Notes: generated by a model from the letters alone, not told the origin. A stretch of DNA of 40,865 bases from an uncultured Anaerobutyricum sp. (GCF_934307085.1 NZ_CAKRCF010000030.1:1-40865); one strand, 5' to 3'; shown: positions 8,307-16,608, numbered from the stretch's first letter. Program-made: numbers and translations.

Positions 8307-10285
8307 CAGAATTTCAATATCTCTTTTATCGTAGAAATCAGCTCCTCTATTTTTATTGGTTTCGTCATATATCCGTTCATTCCTACTGCAAATGCCCTCT
8401 GCCGATCTTCTTCAAACGCATTTGCCGTCATCGCTATAATCGGAATAGTACAGCGTTCATCGTTAAGCCCTCGAATATTTTTTGTTGCCTCATATCCGTT
8501 CATATGCGGCATTTGGATATCCATTAAAATCAAATCATAATATCCGATTGGTGCCTTTTTTAGCATAGAAATTGTTTTTTCTCCGTCAGGTGCCAGTTCT
8601 ACCAGTGCATTTGCATCTACTAAGAGAGTCATTGCAATCTCTGCGTTGAGCATATTGTCCTCTGCTAATAGAATTCTTATACCTTCTAATTTCTGCTGTA
8701 CATATTTTTGCACATCTATATTTTTTACAAGTTCTCCTTTTTGCGCGATTCTGTGCGGAATTGTTACAGTAAATTTGGTACCCTTTCCCAACTCGCTTTC
8801 AACTGTAATATCGCCCTCCATCAAGTCTACAAACTTTTTAACGATTCGAAGTCCCAGACCGGTTCCCATGATACCACTTTCTGATGAATTTTTTTCACGG
8901 GAAAATGCCTCAAATAAATGGGGAATATATTCTTTACTGATTCCTATTCCCGTATCTTCTACTACTGTTTGAAATAAAGCATAGCCTTCTCTTTTATAAG
9001 GAAGTTCTCTGACACTAAAATAAATTTTTCCGCCTTTCGGGGTATATTTCACTGCATTACTTAAAAGATTCATAGTGATTTCCTGAATTTTTAATACGTC
9101 ACAATATACTTCTTTATGTTCGATGTCAATACTTCTTTTCAATGTAAGTCGTTTTTTTGAGATATCTTCATCTAAAAGAATATCTAATGTATCTTCAAGT
9201 CCTCGAAGATTCCAGGCTGTCTCTGTTAATGTTTCTTTTCCGCTCTCAATCCTTGCTACTTCAAGTACATTTCCGATTAAATCCATTAAGAAGTTCCCAG
9301 CTTCTTTTAGCTTCTGTAAATATCCTTCTGTAAGTTGCTTTTCACCCCAGTGTTTTTCCATAAGGTCAGCATATCCGATAATTGCATTCATTGGTGTACG
9401 CAAATCATGGGACATGGCAAAGAGGAATGAATCCTTTGCCCGGCTTCCCTCTTCTGCCTGCTTCAGTGCACTTTTAAGAGTTACCATATTTGAAACATCT
9501 AAAAATGTAGTAAGAACTGCTCTTTCTCCACTTGGGATTATAACGACCTTTGTCTTTGCTAAGGCATGGCATTCATTCGGGTCTCCCTTTCTAATGATAC
9601 ACTCATAATCAATCGTATCATCTTCATCTCGAAGTCTTTTTAGCTGTTCAATTGTATCTGATTTTGGATAAAATACTTTTCCTACTGCATTTCCAAGTTC
9701 ACGCTGTGCTTCTGCAACACTTTTCAAACCGTACATCTTAAGTGCCTGCGCATTCATATGAATCACTTTATGACCTGGTAAAGTATAAGCCATTACTCCA
9801 CAGCTCTGCATATCAAGCAGTTCTCTGTAATAATCTTCGTTTCGTGCTTTTTCCTGCCGTAGCTCATTATTAATTTCTGCCAGACGGCGTTCGGCTTCCT
9901 TTTCCTTCTCAAGGCGTATCGTCTCTGAAATATCCTGATGTGTGCCAATAATACTAATATATTTATTTATAGACTTATCTCTCATTCCTGCACATCTTAC
10001 AAACATTTCTCCTGATACCGGATGTATATAACGATAAACTATTTCTGTTCGCGTTTCCGTTAACTTAGAAGAATATTCTAAAAACATATTCATATCATCT
10101 GGATGCACATTTTTTCGATGAAACACAAACCTTTCCTCTGGTGTTAATTCTCCTTTGATTCCCAGTAGCCTGTCCATCACTTCATCCGCATAAAATCTTG
10201 ATTGTCTTCCTTCCTCAACTTCAATTCGCCAAAGCCCTATTCGAGAATCTCTAAGAAACTCATTTATATCAATTTTCTGGCTCAT
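8306..10285 (-). CDS. hybrid sensor histidine kinase with two PAS domains and receiver
   Basis: About 659 residues, no membrane segment, so a cytoplasmic sensor. Order: PAS 1 (about 10-120), coiled linker, PAS 2 (about 150-265), HisKA with phospho-acceptor His in FAMSHDLRTPMNAIIGY (His293), HATPase_c with N box NLLSNAVKYTPKGG and G boxes DTGIGIS and GTGLGLRI, then a C-terminal receiver (LAEDNMLNAEI, phospho-acceptor Asp589 in LILMDIQMP, Lys in MTKPI). The frame opens 33 nt earlier (10318), but only the ATG at 10285 has a ribosome binding site (GGGGG, 7 nt). A phosphotransfer partner or response regulator is not adjacent. The signal is unknown; nothing shows whether it regulates the neighbouring pilus operon. 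Confidence 0.9.
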   Translation of the reverse strand: MSQKIDINEFLRDSRIGLWRIEVEEGRQSRFYADEVMDRLLGIKGELTPEERFVFHRKNVHPDDMNMFLEYSSKLTETRTEIVYRYIHPVSGEMFVRCAGMRDKSINKYISIIGTHQDISETIRLEKEKEAERRLAEINNELRQEKARNEDYYRELLDMQSCGVMAYTLPGHKVIHMNAQALKMYGLKSVAEAQRELGNAVGKVFYPKSDTIEQLKRLRDEDDTIDYECIIRKGDPNECHALAKTKVVIIPSGERAVLTTFLDVSNMVTLKSALKQAEEGSRAKDSFLFAMSHDLRTPMNAIIGYADLMEKHWGEKQLTEGYLQKLKEAGNFLMDLIGNVLEVARIESGKETLTETAWNLRGLEDTLDILLDEDISKKRLTLKRSIDIEHKEVYCDVLKIQEITMNLLSNAVKYTPKGGKIYFSVRELPYKREGYALFQTVVEDTGIGISKEYIPHLFEAFSREKNSSESGIMGTGLGLRIVKKFVDLMEGDITVESELGKGTKFTVTIPHRIAQKGELVKNIDVQKYVQQKLEGIRILLAEDNMLNAEIAMTLLVDANALVELAPDGEKTISMLKKAPIGYYDLILMDIQMPHMNGYEATKNIRGLNDERCTIPIIAMTANAFEEDRQRAFAVGMNGYMTKPIKIEELISTIKEILKF

Positions 10286-10410
10286 AATCTGACCCCCGCT
10301 CCCCATGATATCGTCCATAATACTTAGATATCATATTAACACATAGCATTTTATTTGTCGAATCCACTATATGATTGCAATTAAAAACTATAATTATTTG
10401 TTCCCTGACA

Positions 10411-10459
10411 AAACAAACCAGAGACCAATTTCGAAACTTCTGAAAATGATCTCTGGTTT
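10411..10459 (-). terminator. terminator of the pilus operon
   Basis: AAACCAGAGA (10415-10424) pairs with TCTCTGGTTT (10450-10459), with further pairing inside; on the minus strand the stem is followed by GTTTTGTC. It lies 22 bp after the last pilus gene. Confidence 0.8.
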
Positions 10460-10480
10460 TATTTACTGTATTTATGTATG

Positions 10481-11164
10481 TTATCTGTAATATTTTTCCC
10501 GGTAACGTGAAATTGCTATAATAAGCAGTCCTGTTCCGGAGGCGAAAAGTAACATAACAAACAGTGTCGTATTTGTATTATCTCCTGTTTTTACTTTATT
10601 TTTACTTTTCTTCCCTGCGTTTTCTTTTTTGCCTGATTTTGTTTCAGGCTTTGTTTTTGTTGTACTTATTGTTTCTGTTGTGCTCTCAGACGTTTTCTTT
10701 TTTGGTTTATAGTAATTTGTAAAAGTAATGTCGCGTTTTGCATCTGTCATTTCCTGATCAGTATGTGCAGCTATTACTGTCTCTAAATTACCATTTTCTC
10801 CATTTGTTACGGAAACCTTTACATAATAGACTGTCTGGTCATATTGTGCCCGCTCATGCGTTCCAGATTTCTGTGTAACCGTGTAACAATAAACGCCAGG
10901 CGTTGTATACTGGATTACCGGAAAAGCAGACTGACCCGCTCCCGTAATCTCCAATACATTTTCTGACGGCATCGGTGCATCATCAACTGCCTGAAGCACA
11001 ACCGTATAGTTTTCCTCCGGAGAAGGTGTCTCGCCTGAGGTTTGTATCGTGACAGGTATTCTCACTTTAACGTCTTGTGCTGCAAACGTAGAAAATGGAA
11101 AAACTGCCAGACATAAAACCGCAAACAGGAGCACTGCCGGAATTTTTCTTATATTCGTTTTCAT
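10481..11164 (-). CDS. minor (basal, FctB-like) pilin with sorting signal
   Basis: 227 residues with signal peptide (hydrophobic 10-28, cleavage after FAA), one Spy0128-type pilin domain (about 30-155: IPVTIQTSGETPSP, YCYTVTQKSG, DITFTNYYKPK), a Lys/Thr/Ser-rich stalk (155-190) and a C-terminal sorting signal VKTGD (191-195), hydrophobic stretch and basic tail. The final Asn in FTNYY and the early Lys/Glu are placed as in domains that form internal Lys-Asn isopeptide bonds; this bond is inferred. It is the last gene of the operon, starting 8 nt after the sortase stop. Its position and single domain match FctB, the pilin that anchors the streptococcal FCT pilus to the wall. Confidence 0.8.
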   Translation of the reverse strand: MKTNIRKIPAVLLFAVLCLAVFPFSTFAAQDVKVRIPVTIQTSGETPSPEENYTVVLQAVDDAPMPSENVLEITGAGQSAFPVIQYTTPGVYCYTVTQKSGTHERAQYDQTVYYVKVSVTNGENGNLETVIAAHTDQEMTDAKRDITFTNYYKPKKKTSESTTETISTTKTKPETKSGKKENAGKKSKNKVKTGDNTNTTLFVMLLFASGTGLLIIAISRYREKYYR

Positions 11165-11171
11165 CTCCTCC

Positions 11172-11942
11172 TTACTTCTCCGGCGAATAAGGCTTCATTA
11201 CCGCCAGAATAACGGTCCTTGCATCTGTATAATCTGAAGAACAGGTAGACATTGCAAGAATCTGTGAAAAATCTTTAGAAGTTCCTATTTGTTTCATCGT
11301 ATCCTGATGAATGTACATTGCATTTTTCTCGGCAAATTTTAGCAGTCCATCTGTACTCTTCTGCCATTTTTGAGGAACAAAAATATTATTTTCATTTGCG
11401 GAAGTTTTAATACATGCAAAAATCTCAAGTTTATAAGACCGGTCAGGGAGCACCAGTGTCCCTGTCCTGTTCTTATTAAAAAACTTTTTCTTTTCATACA
11501 AATCAAGATCACCAAACATTTTATGCTCTGCCATATGATGTCCATACAGCAGTTCATATTTTTCATGAAATGTCCTGTCACAATTCGAATCAAGAAATAT
11601 ACTTCCTGCTAAAGCAAAATTGCCATATACATCCTTATTAATATAGGTAAGATTATCCTCTCCCTGCAGGATGGGATAATCAATTTTGGTTCCATCTAAG
11701 GTAATCCATGCACATACATCTGGATTGATATTCCGAAGCTCCTCAAAAGTTGGTCCATTATCTTCTCCAGGAGTCGGTTTATACTTTAATAACTGTGACT
11801 GAATATCATCTACTGCAGCATATACCTGCATATTATCCCACAAAGCGTATGCCGAGTAACTCCCTGCAATTACAAGAAATAAAATAATAATACCACTGAG
11901 GAGAGAGTTGGCTACTTTTAAAAATATCCTTGAAGCACCCAT
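11172..11942 (-). CDS. class B sortase (pilus polymerase)
   Basis: 256 residues with one N-terminal membrane anchor (about 12-34) and an extracellular sortase domain. The catalytic residues are visible: His135 in LLYGHHM, Cys234 in LAMSTCSSDYTDARTVI, Arg242. The extended helix region between the strands and the STCSSDY motif place it in class B. GGGAGG lies 7 nt before the ATG. In FCT-3 type streptococcal pili a class B sortase (SrtC2) polymerises backbone pilins with a motif like EVPTG or QVPTG, which agrees with the EVDTG of the adjacent backbone pilin. It sits between backbone and basal pilin, separated from the former by 178 bp with two repeat hairpins. Confidence 0.92.
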   Translation of the reverse strand: MGASRIFLKVANSLLSGIIILFLVIAGSYSAYALWDNMQVYAAVDDIQSQLLKYKPTPGEDNGPTFEELRNINPDVCAWITLDGTKIDYPILQGEDNLTYINKDVYGNFALAGSIFLDSNCDRTFHEKYELLYGHHMAEHKMFGDLDLYEKKKFFNKNRTGTLVLPDRSYKLEIFACIKTSANENNIFVPQKWQKSTDGLLKFAEKNAMYIHQDTMKQIGTSKDFSQILAMSTCSSDYTDARTVILAVMKPYSPEK

Positions 11943-12030
11943 GCAGCCACCTCCCTTCTGCAGTATATATTTGTTAATATGCTTCTTTTATTTTTTCAAC
12001 ACCAGTATCACTTAATTATTCTTTTATTTT

Positions 12031-12086
12031 TAGAGCATATTGAAACAATGCTCCAGACTAGAGTGTGTTTGAAAAATACTCTAATA
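12031..12086. repeat. two adjacent copies of the dispersed hairpin repeat
   Basis: A diverged copy at 12031-12053 (TAGAGCATATTGAAACAATG then CTC) and a consensus copy at 12059-12086 (TAGAGTGTGTTTGAAAAATA then CTCTAAT) stand side by side downstream of the backbone pilin stop. Each is an imperfect palindrome with AGAG and CTCT ends. They could lower or stabilise expression between pilin and sortase. Confidence 0.6.
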
Positions 12087-12120
12087 CTTAAACCTGATAT
12101 TATTGAATCAATCTACTTAA

Positions 12121-13089
12121 TTAATCTTCAAATCTGCGTCTTCTTACAACAAATACTGCTGCGATTGCTAATACGCCTGCAAATACTAAGATGTATGGAA
12201 GATTGTCTAAGTAAACGCCTGTGTCAACCTCACCTGTCTTGCTGTTTGTAAATGCTGCTGTCTGGTCTGCTTCCTTAATTTTTCCTGTGTCGCCGTTCTT
12301 TGCTGTTGTATAGCCATCTGCTGTTGTCTCAGTTACTGTGTAAGATACACCATATGGAAGATTTGCAATGCTAATTGTTTCTCCATGTTTTAACAGGAAT
12401 GTTGTTTCTTTTCCAATCTCAATAGTTGAAGGATTAGAAGTATTAGTTCCACCACTTACTGCATAGGAACCAGCATAAGTCTTTCCTGTTTCACCAGTTA
12501 AGGTTACTTTAAATTCAAAATATTTTTCTTTATCACCTAAGTTACCTGTTACTGTTTTAGATACATTAAGTGTACCTGCTGAATATGTATTTTCAAAAGT
12601 ATCCTTCTTGTCGCCTTCAGATTCTGTATGCACTGCTGCAATACGAAGTTTTCCATCACTTCCATTAATAACCGTTACTACAAGTTTAATGTTTGCTCCA
12701 TAATAAGTAACACCTGCTGTAGTTCCAGCAACTTCTTTTAATGTATATTCATATACACCAACCTTTTCATAAGTTGGAAGGGTTACTGTAATCTCACCAA
12801 TTGCTCCATCACCTGTAGCTGCTCCTCCCTCTTGAAATGTTGCTCCTGTAATTGTTCCAAGAGCTGGTGCACTTGTTGCATCACCATCCTTAACTTCTCC
12901 TTTTCCAACCTGTTCAAGTGTAAATGTCTCTCTTGGGGAAGTGGTACCTGCATTGGTTAATTTGTAGCTCTTTTTGATGGTCACTGTTGACTGATCGGTA
13001 TAAGTCTCATCTGCAAAGGCTGTCGCACTTAATCCAAACATCATTGTGAGTGCTAATAAGCATGCAAAAATTCGTTTTACTCTTTTCAT
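12121..13089 (-). CDS. backbone pilin (FctA/Spy0128-like)
   Basis: 322 residues. Signal peptide 1-26 (cleavage after AFA). First Spy0128-type domain about 30-172 (TVTIKKSYKL, YTLKEVAGT, TFENTYSAG), second domain about 173-280 (LNVSKTVTGNLGDKEKYFEF, VTETTADGY, AAFTNSKTG). In each, Lys near the start, Glu in the middle and Asn near the end fit isopeptide-bond-forming pilin domains. Sorting signal EVDTG at 287-291, then a hydrophobic stretch and RRRR tail. Strong ribosome binding site AAGGAGG, 7 nt. A 181-bp gap separates it from the upstream SipA-like gene, so it could have its own promoter or processing site, fitting a backbone subunit needed in excess. Confidence 0.92.
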   Translation of the reverse strand: MKRVKRIFACLLALTMMFGLSATAFADETYTDQSTVTIKKSYKLTNAGTTSPRETFTLEQVGKGEVKDGDATSAPALGTITGATFQEGGAATGDGAIGEITVTLPTYEKVGVYEYTLKEVAGTTAGVTYYGANIKLVVTVINGSDGKLRIAAVHTESEGDKKDTFENTYSAGTLNVSKTVTGNLGDKEKYFEFKVTLTGETGKTYAGSYAVSGGTNTSNPSTIEIGKETTFLLKHGETISIANLPYGVSYTVTETTADGYTTAKNGDTGKIKEADQTAAFTNSKTGEVDTGVYLDNLPYILVFAGVLAIAAVFVVRRRRFED

Positions 13090-13270
13090 AATGTTTCCTC
13101 CTTAATTGAATAAGTAAATTTGTTATCTCTAAACCCCTTACGGAAGTTTATTCAGTATATATGTCTGTTCACTTGTAATCCATATAGTGGAATAGTAGAT
13201 TTGTTTACTACGTAACAACAAAGTTTTTATTTTCGTTTTGCCAGAGCATATAAAAAAATATATTGGTACA

Positions 13271-13819
13271 CTAAAGTTCTCTTCTTCGAAGTACTGTAAT
13301 GACTTTTGCTTTTACATCCTCCATTTTAATTGGGCCGTAATCGCGGCTGTCTTTTGTCTGTGTCCTGTAATCTCCTAATAGAAAGACACAGCCTTTGGGC
13401 ACCCTATATGGGTATTTTTTTATTCCTTTTTTTGCATATGTAGGAAATGCGATTTCTCCTGTTTGGGGAGTTCCATTGACAAGAAGCTGCCCGGTGTCAT
13501 CTATGGTAATGACATCTGTTTCCTGTCCCAGTATTCTTCCTACCTGCAGTTTCCCATTTGCCTTGTATACAACAACATCATTTTTCAGGAAATTTCTCTG
13601 TAAACGGAATCCTATAAGCAGGTCACCGCCTTTGATTGCCGGGAACATTCCATTGTCCGGCGCTCTCATAAATAAAAATCCCTGTGTGAATAATAATCCG
13701 CCGCATACGATTACTAATATGATTCTTGCGAGTAGCTGTATGTAACCATTTCTGGTTTCTGCTTCTCTTCTTCGTCTGCGGATTATTTGAGAACAGCTCA
13801 TATTTTTTGCAGTCCGCAT
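13271..13819 (-). CDS. SipA-like signal peptidase homologue lacking both catalytic residues
   Basis: About 182 residues with one N-terminal membrane span (30-52) and the type I signal peptidase fold: GMFPAIKGGDLLI, NDVVVYK, LQVGRILGQETDVITI and GDYRTQTKDSRDYGPI. In active enzymes the first motif reads SMxPT and the third V-K-R; here Ser is Gly (residue 57) and Lys is Gly (residue 94), so the Ser-Lys dyad is gone. Streptococcus pyogenes SipA of the FCT pilus locus also lacks both residues and acts as a pilus assembly factor, so I infer the same role here. The ATG overlaps the TGA of the upstream gene (TGATG), indicating translational coupling; GAGGTG lies 8 nt upstream. Confidence 0.85.
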   Translation of the reverse strand: MRTAKNMSCSQIIRRRRREAETRNGYIQLLARIILVIVCGGLLFTQGFLFMRAPDNGMFPAIKGGDLLIGFRLQRNFLKNDVVVYKANGKLQVGRILGQETDVITIDDTGQLLVNGTPQTGEIAFPTYAKKGIKKYPYRVPKGCVFLLGDYRTQTKDSRDYGPIKMEDVKAKVITVLRRREL

Positions 13820-14238
13820 CACCTCCGCACCTCATTCCTGGTTTCTGATGGCACTTCACTTTCTGTAATGTCCATCTCTGTCTGCCTTATGTTTCCTTCT
13901 TTTTCCATCAGTTTTTGTTTATATTTATAAATCAGGGCTTCATATGTTTTTTCATGGTCTATTAACAAAATGTTATATCTTTCCCGTTCTGCCCGAATGG
14001 CAGATTCATAAAACTGGTTCAACTCCTGAAGCTTCTTCCAGACATCATTTTCATCCACACCTCCAAACATTGTTCTGCGGAATTTCACTGTCTGAAACCA
14101 TTTGATTATTTCCCTGTGTTCCTGATTTATTACCTCTGTAGAAGTACCTTTTTTTGCGTTTGGCAAAGCTTCTCTTTCTTTATTTTTTGCTTTGCGCCCT
14201 CTATTTAATTTAGCGTCTCTTTTATGTCTTTCTGCCAT
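13819..14238 (-). CDS. cytoplasmic coiled-coil protein in the pilus operon
   Basis: 139 residues, very basic N-terminus (AERHKRDAKLNRGRKAKNKE), no signal peptide or membrane span. The middle run TMFGGVDENDVWKKLQELNQ followed by a charged helix (YESAIRAERERY) resembles the GYD-x-x-EV opening and coiled coil of DivIVA-type cell-pole proteins; this similarity is weak and my own reading. The frame can start at a GTG (14247), but AAAGGTG 6 nt before the ATG at 14238 favours the latter. It starts 13 nt after the tip gene's stop and overlaps the SipA-like gene. No counterpart exists in streptococcal FCT loci. A localising or scaffolding role is possible, but the function is unknown. Confidence 0.75.
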   Translation of the reverse strand: MAERHKRDAKLNRGRKAKNKEREALPNAKKGTSTEVINQEHREIIKWFQTVKFRRTMFGGVDENDVWKKLQELNQFYESAIRAERERYNILLIDHEKTYEALIYKYKQKLMEKEGNIRQTEMDITESEVPSETRNEVRR

Positions 14239-14250
14239 CGCTGTCACCTT

Positions 14251-16047
14251 TTAAACAAAGCGCTTTTTATATCTGCAAATCAGGTAAAAGATTCCTCCTG
14301 CAATGCTAAGAGCAAGTAATGTGATAAATGGAAGAGAATCTAAGGTGATTCCTGTGTCTGGGATGGCTTCTTTATTATTTGTAAATACAATCTCATGTGC
14401 ACTTACATCCTCTGTCGCCTGTATATTGGACATATTGGCCTCTCTGTTTGTCACACTGTTTCCATTATCAATAACGTAAGAAGTTGTATATCTGCTTTCT
14501 GTATAATCATTTTCTGTAATAGTAATATTCGCCCCAACAGGAATTTCTGTTAAAGTACTTTCCTCATCATTTGCTAAATCCACTGTTGCGGAACCTGTTT
14601 TAGAAGTATTACCAACTTTAAATGTTACGTTCTTATTCTCCTTTGTTATAGAAATAGTAAAATGGAATTTCTTTGTTCTATCACCCATATTTCCTGTTAC
14701 CAGCTTTTTAAGCTTAATAGAAGTAGTCGTCGGACTGTAGTGGGCGTAAAAGTTTACTGTACCATCTGCCAGTTCAGTATCTGATGGATTATAATTCCAT
14801 TGATTAATTTTTGTACTGCCGTAAGCTCCACCCTCGGCATTCTCTGGATACCATCCATCAAGGACATAGGTAACACCATCTACTACTTTAGTGGAACCAA
14901 TCTCAGCCTTTGTTGTTTTTTCAACCGTCTTTCCTATCAGATAATTTTTCGCATCGACTTGTGTATATTCACTTTCTCCAGGATTTTTCACCCAGAACTT
15001 CGCTGTAAAAATTTTTGTACTTTTAATGCTCAGCGCACAGTCAATATGATATGGATAAGTTCCTCCATTATCTTTTGAAATTTTACGTGGAGTTAATGTT
15101 ATTTCTGTAATATCTGATTTATCTAATTGATTTACTTGATCTCCTTTAAGTCCTAAATCAGCTGCCACTGAAGATTTATAACTATCCCATATGGAATCTA
15201 ATATAAATATAAAATAACTTCCTGTAGCACTATCTCCTCTCTTTACTGTCCAGGTACTTCCTGTTGAACTGTCTGGCCATGAAGTAATATAACTTGCTAC
15301 ATTTGATTTAATATTTTTATTTTCATAGACGGTATTTCCTACATAACCATTCTCCCAGGTTGCACCACTTGTATTAATATTTGCCAGAGTATTACTTGTT
15401 TCTTGTGATGGTGCCCACGCTCCTGTATCGTTTGTCCATGGATCACCAGTTGGATTTGCCAGATAATAAATTGCTGCTTGTCCATTGTAATAATTATCTT
15501 CAAACTCATTTACGGCAATTTCTTTATTTTTGTCACTTTCTGTCTGTGTTGCTTCTTCTGATTTTTCCGCTGCTTCTGTTGTCTTCTCTTCTAATGTCTT
15601 TGTTGCTTCTTCTGAAACATCCTTTATCCCTTCAGACTTTTTACTCTCTGTCTTCTTTTCTTCTTCCGCAGCTTCTTTTTTTGAATTATCTTCGGTTACT
15701 TCTTCCTTTGTGTCTGTTTCTTTAGAATCTTTTTCGTCTTGTGTATTATCCTTATCTTCCGATTCTTCTTTCGTTGTTTCATTCTCCTTTTTTGTCTGTG
15801 ACTCCGAACTGTCTTCCGAAGTTTTCTTTTTTTCCTGTTCGGTTTGTAAATCTTTTTCATTCGCCACCGATGTTTCTTTGCTTTCCTCCATTATCTGGGT
15901 AGATTCCTGCCCGGCACGGTTTATCCGACCGTCTGTGTTCACTGCAAAAGTCGAAATAGATATTCCACAGACAAGTACCAAAACCAGACACAGCATAATG
16001 ACCTGTTTTAGTAGTCTGTGTTTTCCAGATGAATGATGATTTTTCAT
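14251..16047 (-). CDS. large LPXTG-like surface protein, probable pilus tip adhesin
   Basis: 598 residues. Signal peptide about 10-38 (cleavage near TFA), an extremely Glu/Lys/Thr/Ser-rich stalk (about 45-175), a globular region (about 180-440) unlike anything I can name, including a WVKNPGESEYTQV and GWYPENAEGG segment reminiscent of Big/repeat modules (LDGWYPEN, FYAHY), a DUF7601/Spy0128-like domain (about 445-555; IKLKKLVTGNMGDRTKKFHF, ITITENDY, IVFTNNKE), and sorting signal IPDTG (562-566) with hydrophobic stretch and KKRFV. GAGGAGG 6 nt before the ATG at 16047 fixes the start; the frame itself opens 27 nt earlier. First gene of the operon, in the place of the tip adhesin Cpa. Confidence 0.85.
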   Translation of the reverse strand: MKNHHSSGKHRLLKQVIMLCLVLVLVCGISISTFAVNTDGRINRAGQESTQIMEESKETSVANEKDLQTEQEKKKTSEDSSESQTKKENETTKEESEDKDNTQDEKDSKETDTKEEVTEDNSKKEAAEEEKKTESKKSEGIKDVSEEATKTLEEKTTEAAEKSEEATQTESDKNKEIAVNEFEDNYYNGQAAIYYLANPTGDPWTNDTGAWAPSQETSNTLANINTSGATWENGYVGNTVYENKNIKSNVASYITSWPDSSTGSTWTVKRGDSATGSYFIFILDSIWDSYKSSVAADLGLKGDQVNQLDKSDITEITLTPRKISKDNGGTYPYHIDCALSIKSTKIFTAKFWVKNPGESEYTQVDAKNYLIGKTVEKTTKAEIGSTKVVDGVTYVLDGWYPENAEGGAYGSTKINQWNYNPSDTELADGTVNFYAHYSPTTTSIKLKKLVTGNMGDRTKKFHFTISITKENKNVTFKVGNTSKTGSATVDLANDEESTLTEIPVGANITITENDYTESRYTTSYVIDNGNSVTNREANMSNIQATEDVSAHEIVFTNNKEAIPDTGITLDSLPFITLLALSIAGGIFYLICRYKKRFV

Positions 16048-16141
16048 ACTTAACCTCCTCACTGTGCCCGGCATAATGGTCGGGTGTCAGATTTATATTT
16101 TTCTTATCATTAGTTTTCTAAATCCTTCAAAAATATAAAAT

Positions 16142-16315
16142 GGCAGGCAGATATCTTGGGGATTCATACTGCCTGCCTCTATCAGATATTTCCCGGAAAC
16201 AGCGGGGAAAGATGCTTTAATTTCTGAAAAATATCTAATATCTATCGACAAACAAATGCCTTGGGGACGCATATGTCTGTCTCTATCAAATGCCTTCCAA
16301 AAATAGCGGGGAAAG
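16142..16315 (-). ncRNA. tandem two-hairpin RNA element in the pilus leader
   Basis: Two copies with a period of exactly 105 nt lie 95 nt upstream of the first pilus gene. Each has hairpin A (stem 16189-16194/16205-16210 in copy 1; 16293-16298/16310-16315 in copy 2) and hairpin B (16142-16150/16169-16177; 16247-16258/16270-16281). On the minus strand, the loop of B keeps UCCCCAAG (16155-16162, 16260-16267) and the loop of A keeps CCGCU. Stem bases differ between copies but stay paired (GGCAGGCAG/CTGCCTGCC against GACAGACA/TGTTTGTC), with G-U pairs only on the minus-strand RNA. That is covariation supporting a structure transcribed toward the pili. Copy 1 hairpin B is followed by a U-rich run (ATTTTATATTTTT) and could terminate. 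I know no riboswitch class that fits. Confidence 0.65.
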
Positions 16316-16349
16316 ATGCATTTTTGAAAATAACATATGATATTCTTCC

Positions 16350-16375
16350 TAGAGCGTATTTGAAACATACTCTAA
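16350..16375. repeat. copy of the dispersed hairpin repeat
   Basis: TAGAGCGTATTTGAAACATA followed by CTCTAA, matching the core repeat at 6631, 12059 and 29594. It lies between the invertible segment and the tandem RNA element. Confidence 0.6.
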
Positions 16376-16498
16376 TGCAGCACTCTCTTTATTCAATTAG
16401 ATTTACCACATAATACTTATTATGTAGTAAAATATAGAATTTTTCTTACTGCATCCAACATATGCTACGGATGTATACAATAAAAAAAAGGTCAAAAA

Positions 16499-16540
16499 GC
16501 AGACTGACAAATTATTTCTTACTGTCGGTCTATTTTTTGC
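16499..16540. terminator. bidirectional terminator inside the invertible segment
   Basis: AGACTGACA (16501-16509) pairs with TGTCGGTCT (16523-16531). T-rich runs follow on both strands (ATTTTTTGC to the right, CTTTTTGACCTTTTTTTT to the left). In the present orientation it would stop leftward readthrough from the recombinase gene toward the pili. Confidence 0.65.
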
Positions 16541-16580
16541 ACTCTTTTTTGTCTATCTATAATTATTTATTAGAAAAAGA

Positions 16581-16608
16581 TTGCTTTTTTTAAAGTTTAT
16601 GTTATAAT
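16581..16608 (+). promoter_or_regulatory. promoter in the invertible segment, pointing away from the pili
   Basis: TTGCTT (16581-16586) and TATAAT (16603-16608) with 16-bp spacing and an extended -10 TG. No gene lies downstream in this orientation except the antisense recombinase end. A much weaker leftward match (TTGGAT/TATATT, about 16430-16460) also exists inside the segment. Confidence 0.65.

Noticed and set aside
15530..16036. Ser/Phe-rich open frame opposite the tip adhesin gene
   Set aside because: It mirrors the Glu/Lys-rich stalk codons of the real gene and has no start signals.
16142..16315. Known riboswitch class (c-di-GMP I/II, glycine, SAM, guanidine)
   Set aside because: None of the conserved cores of these classes is present; only the tandem layout is similar.
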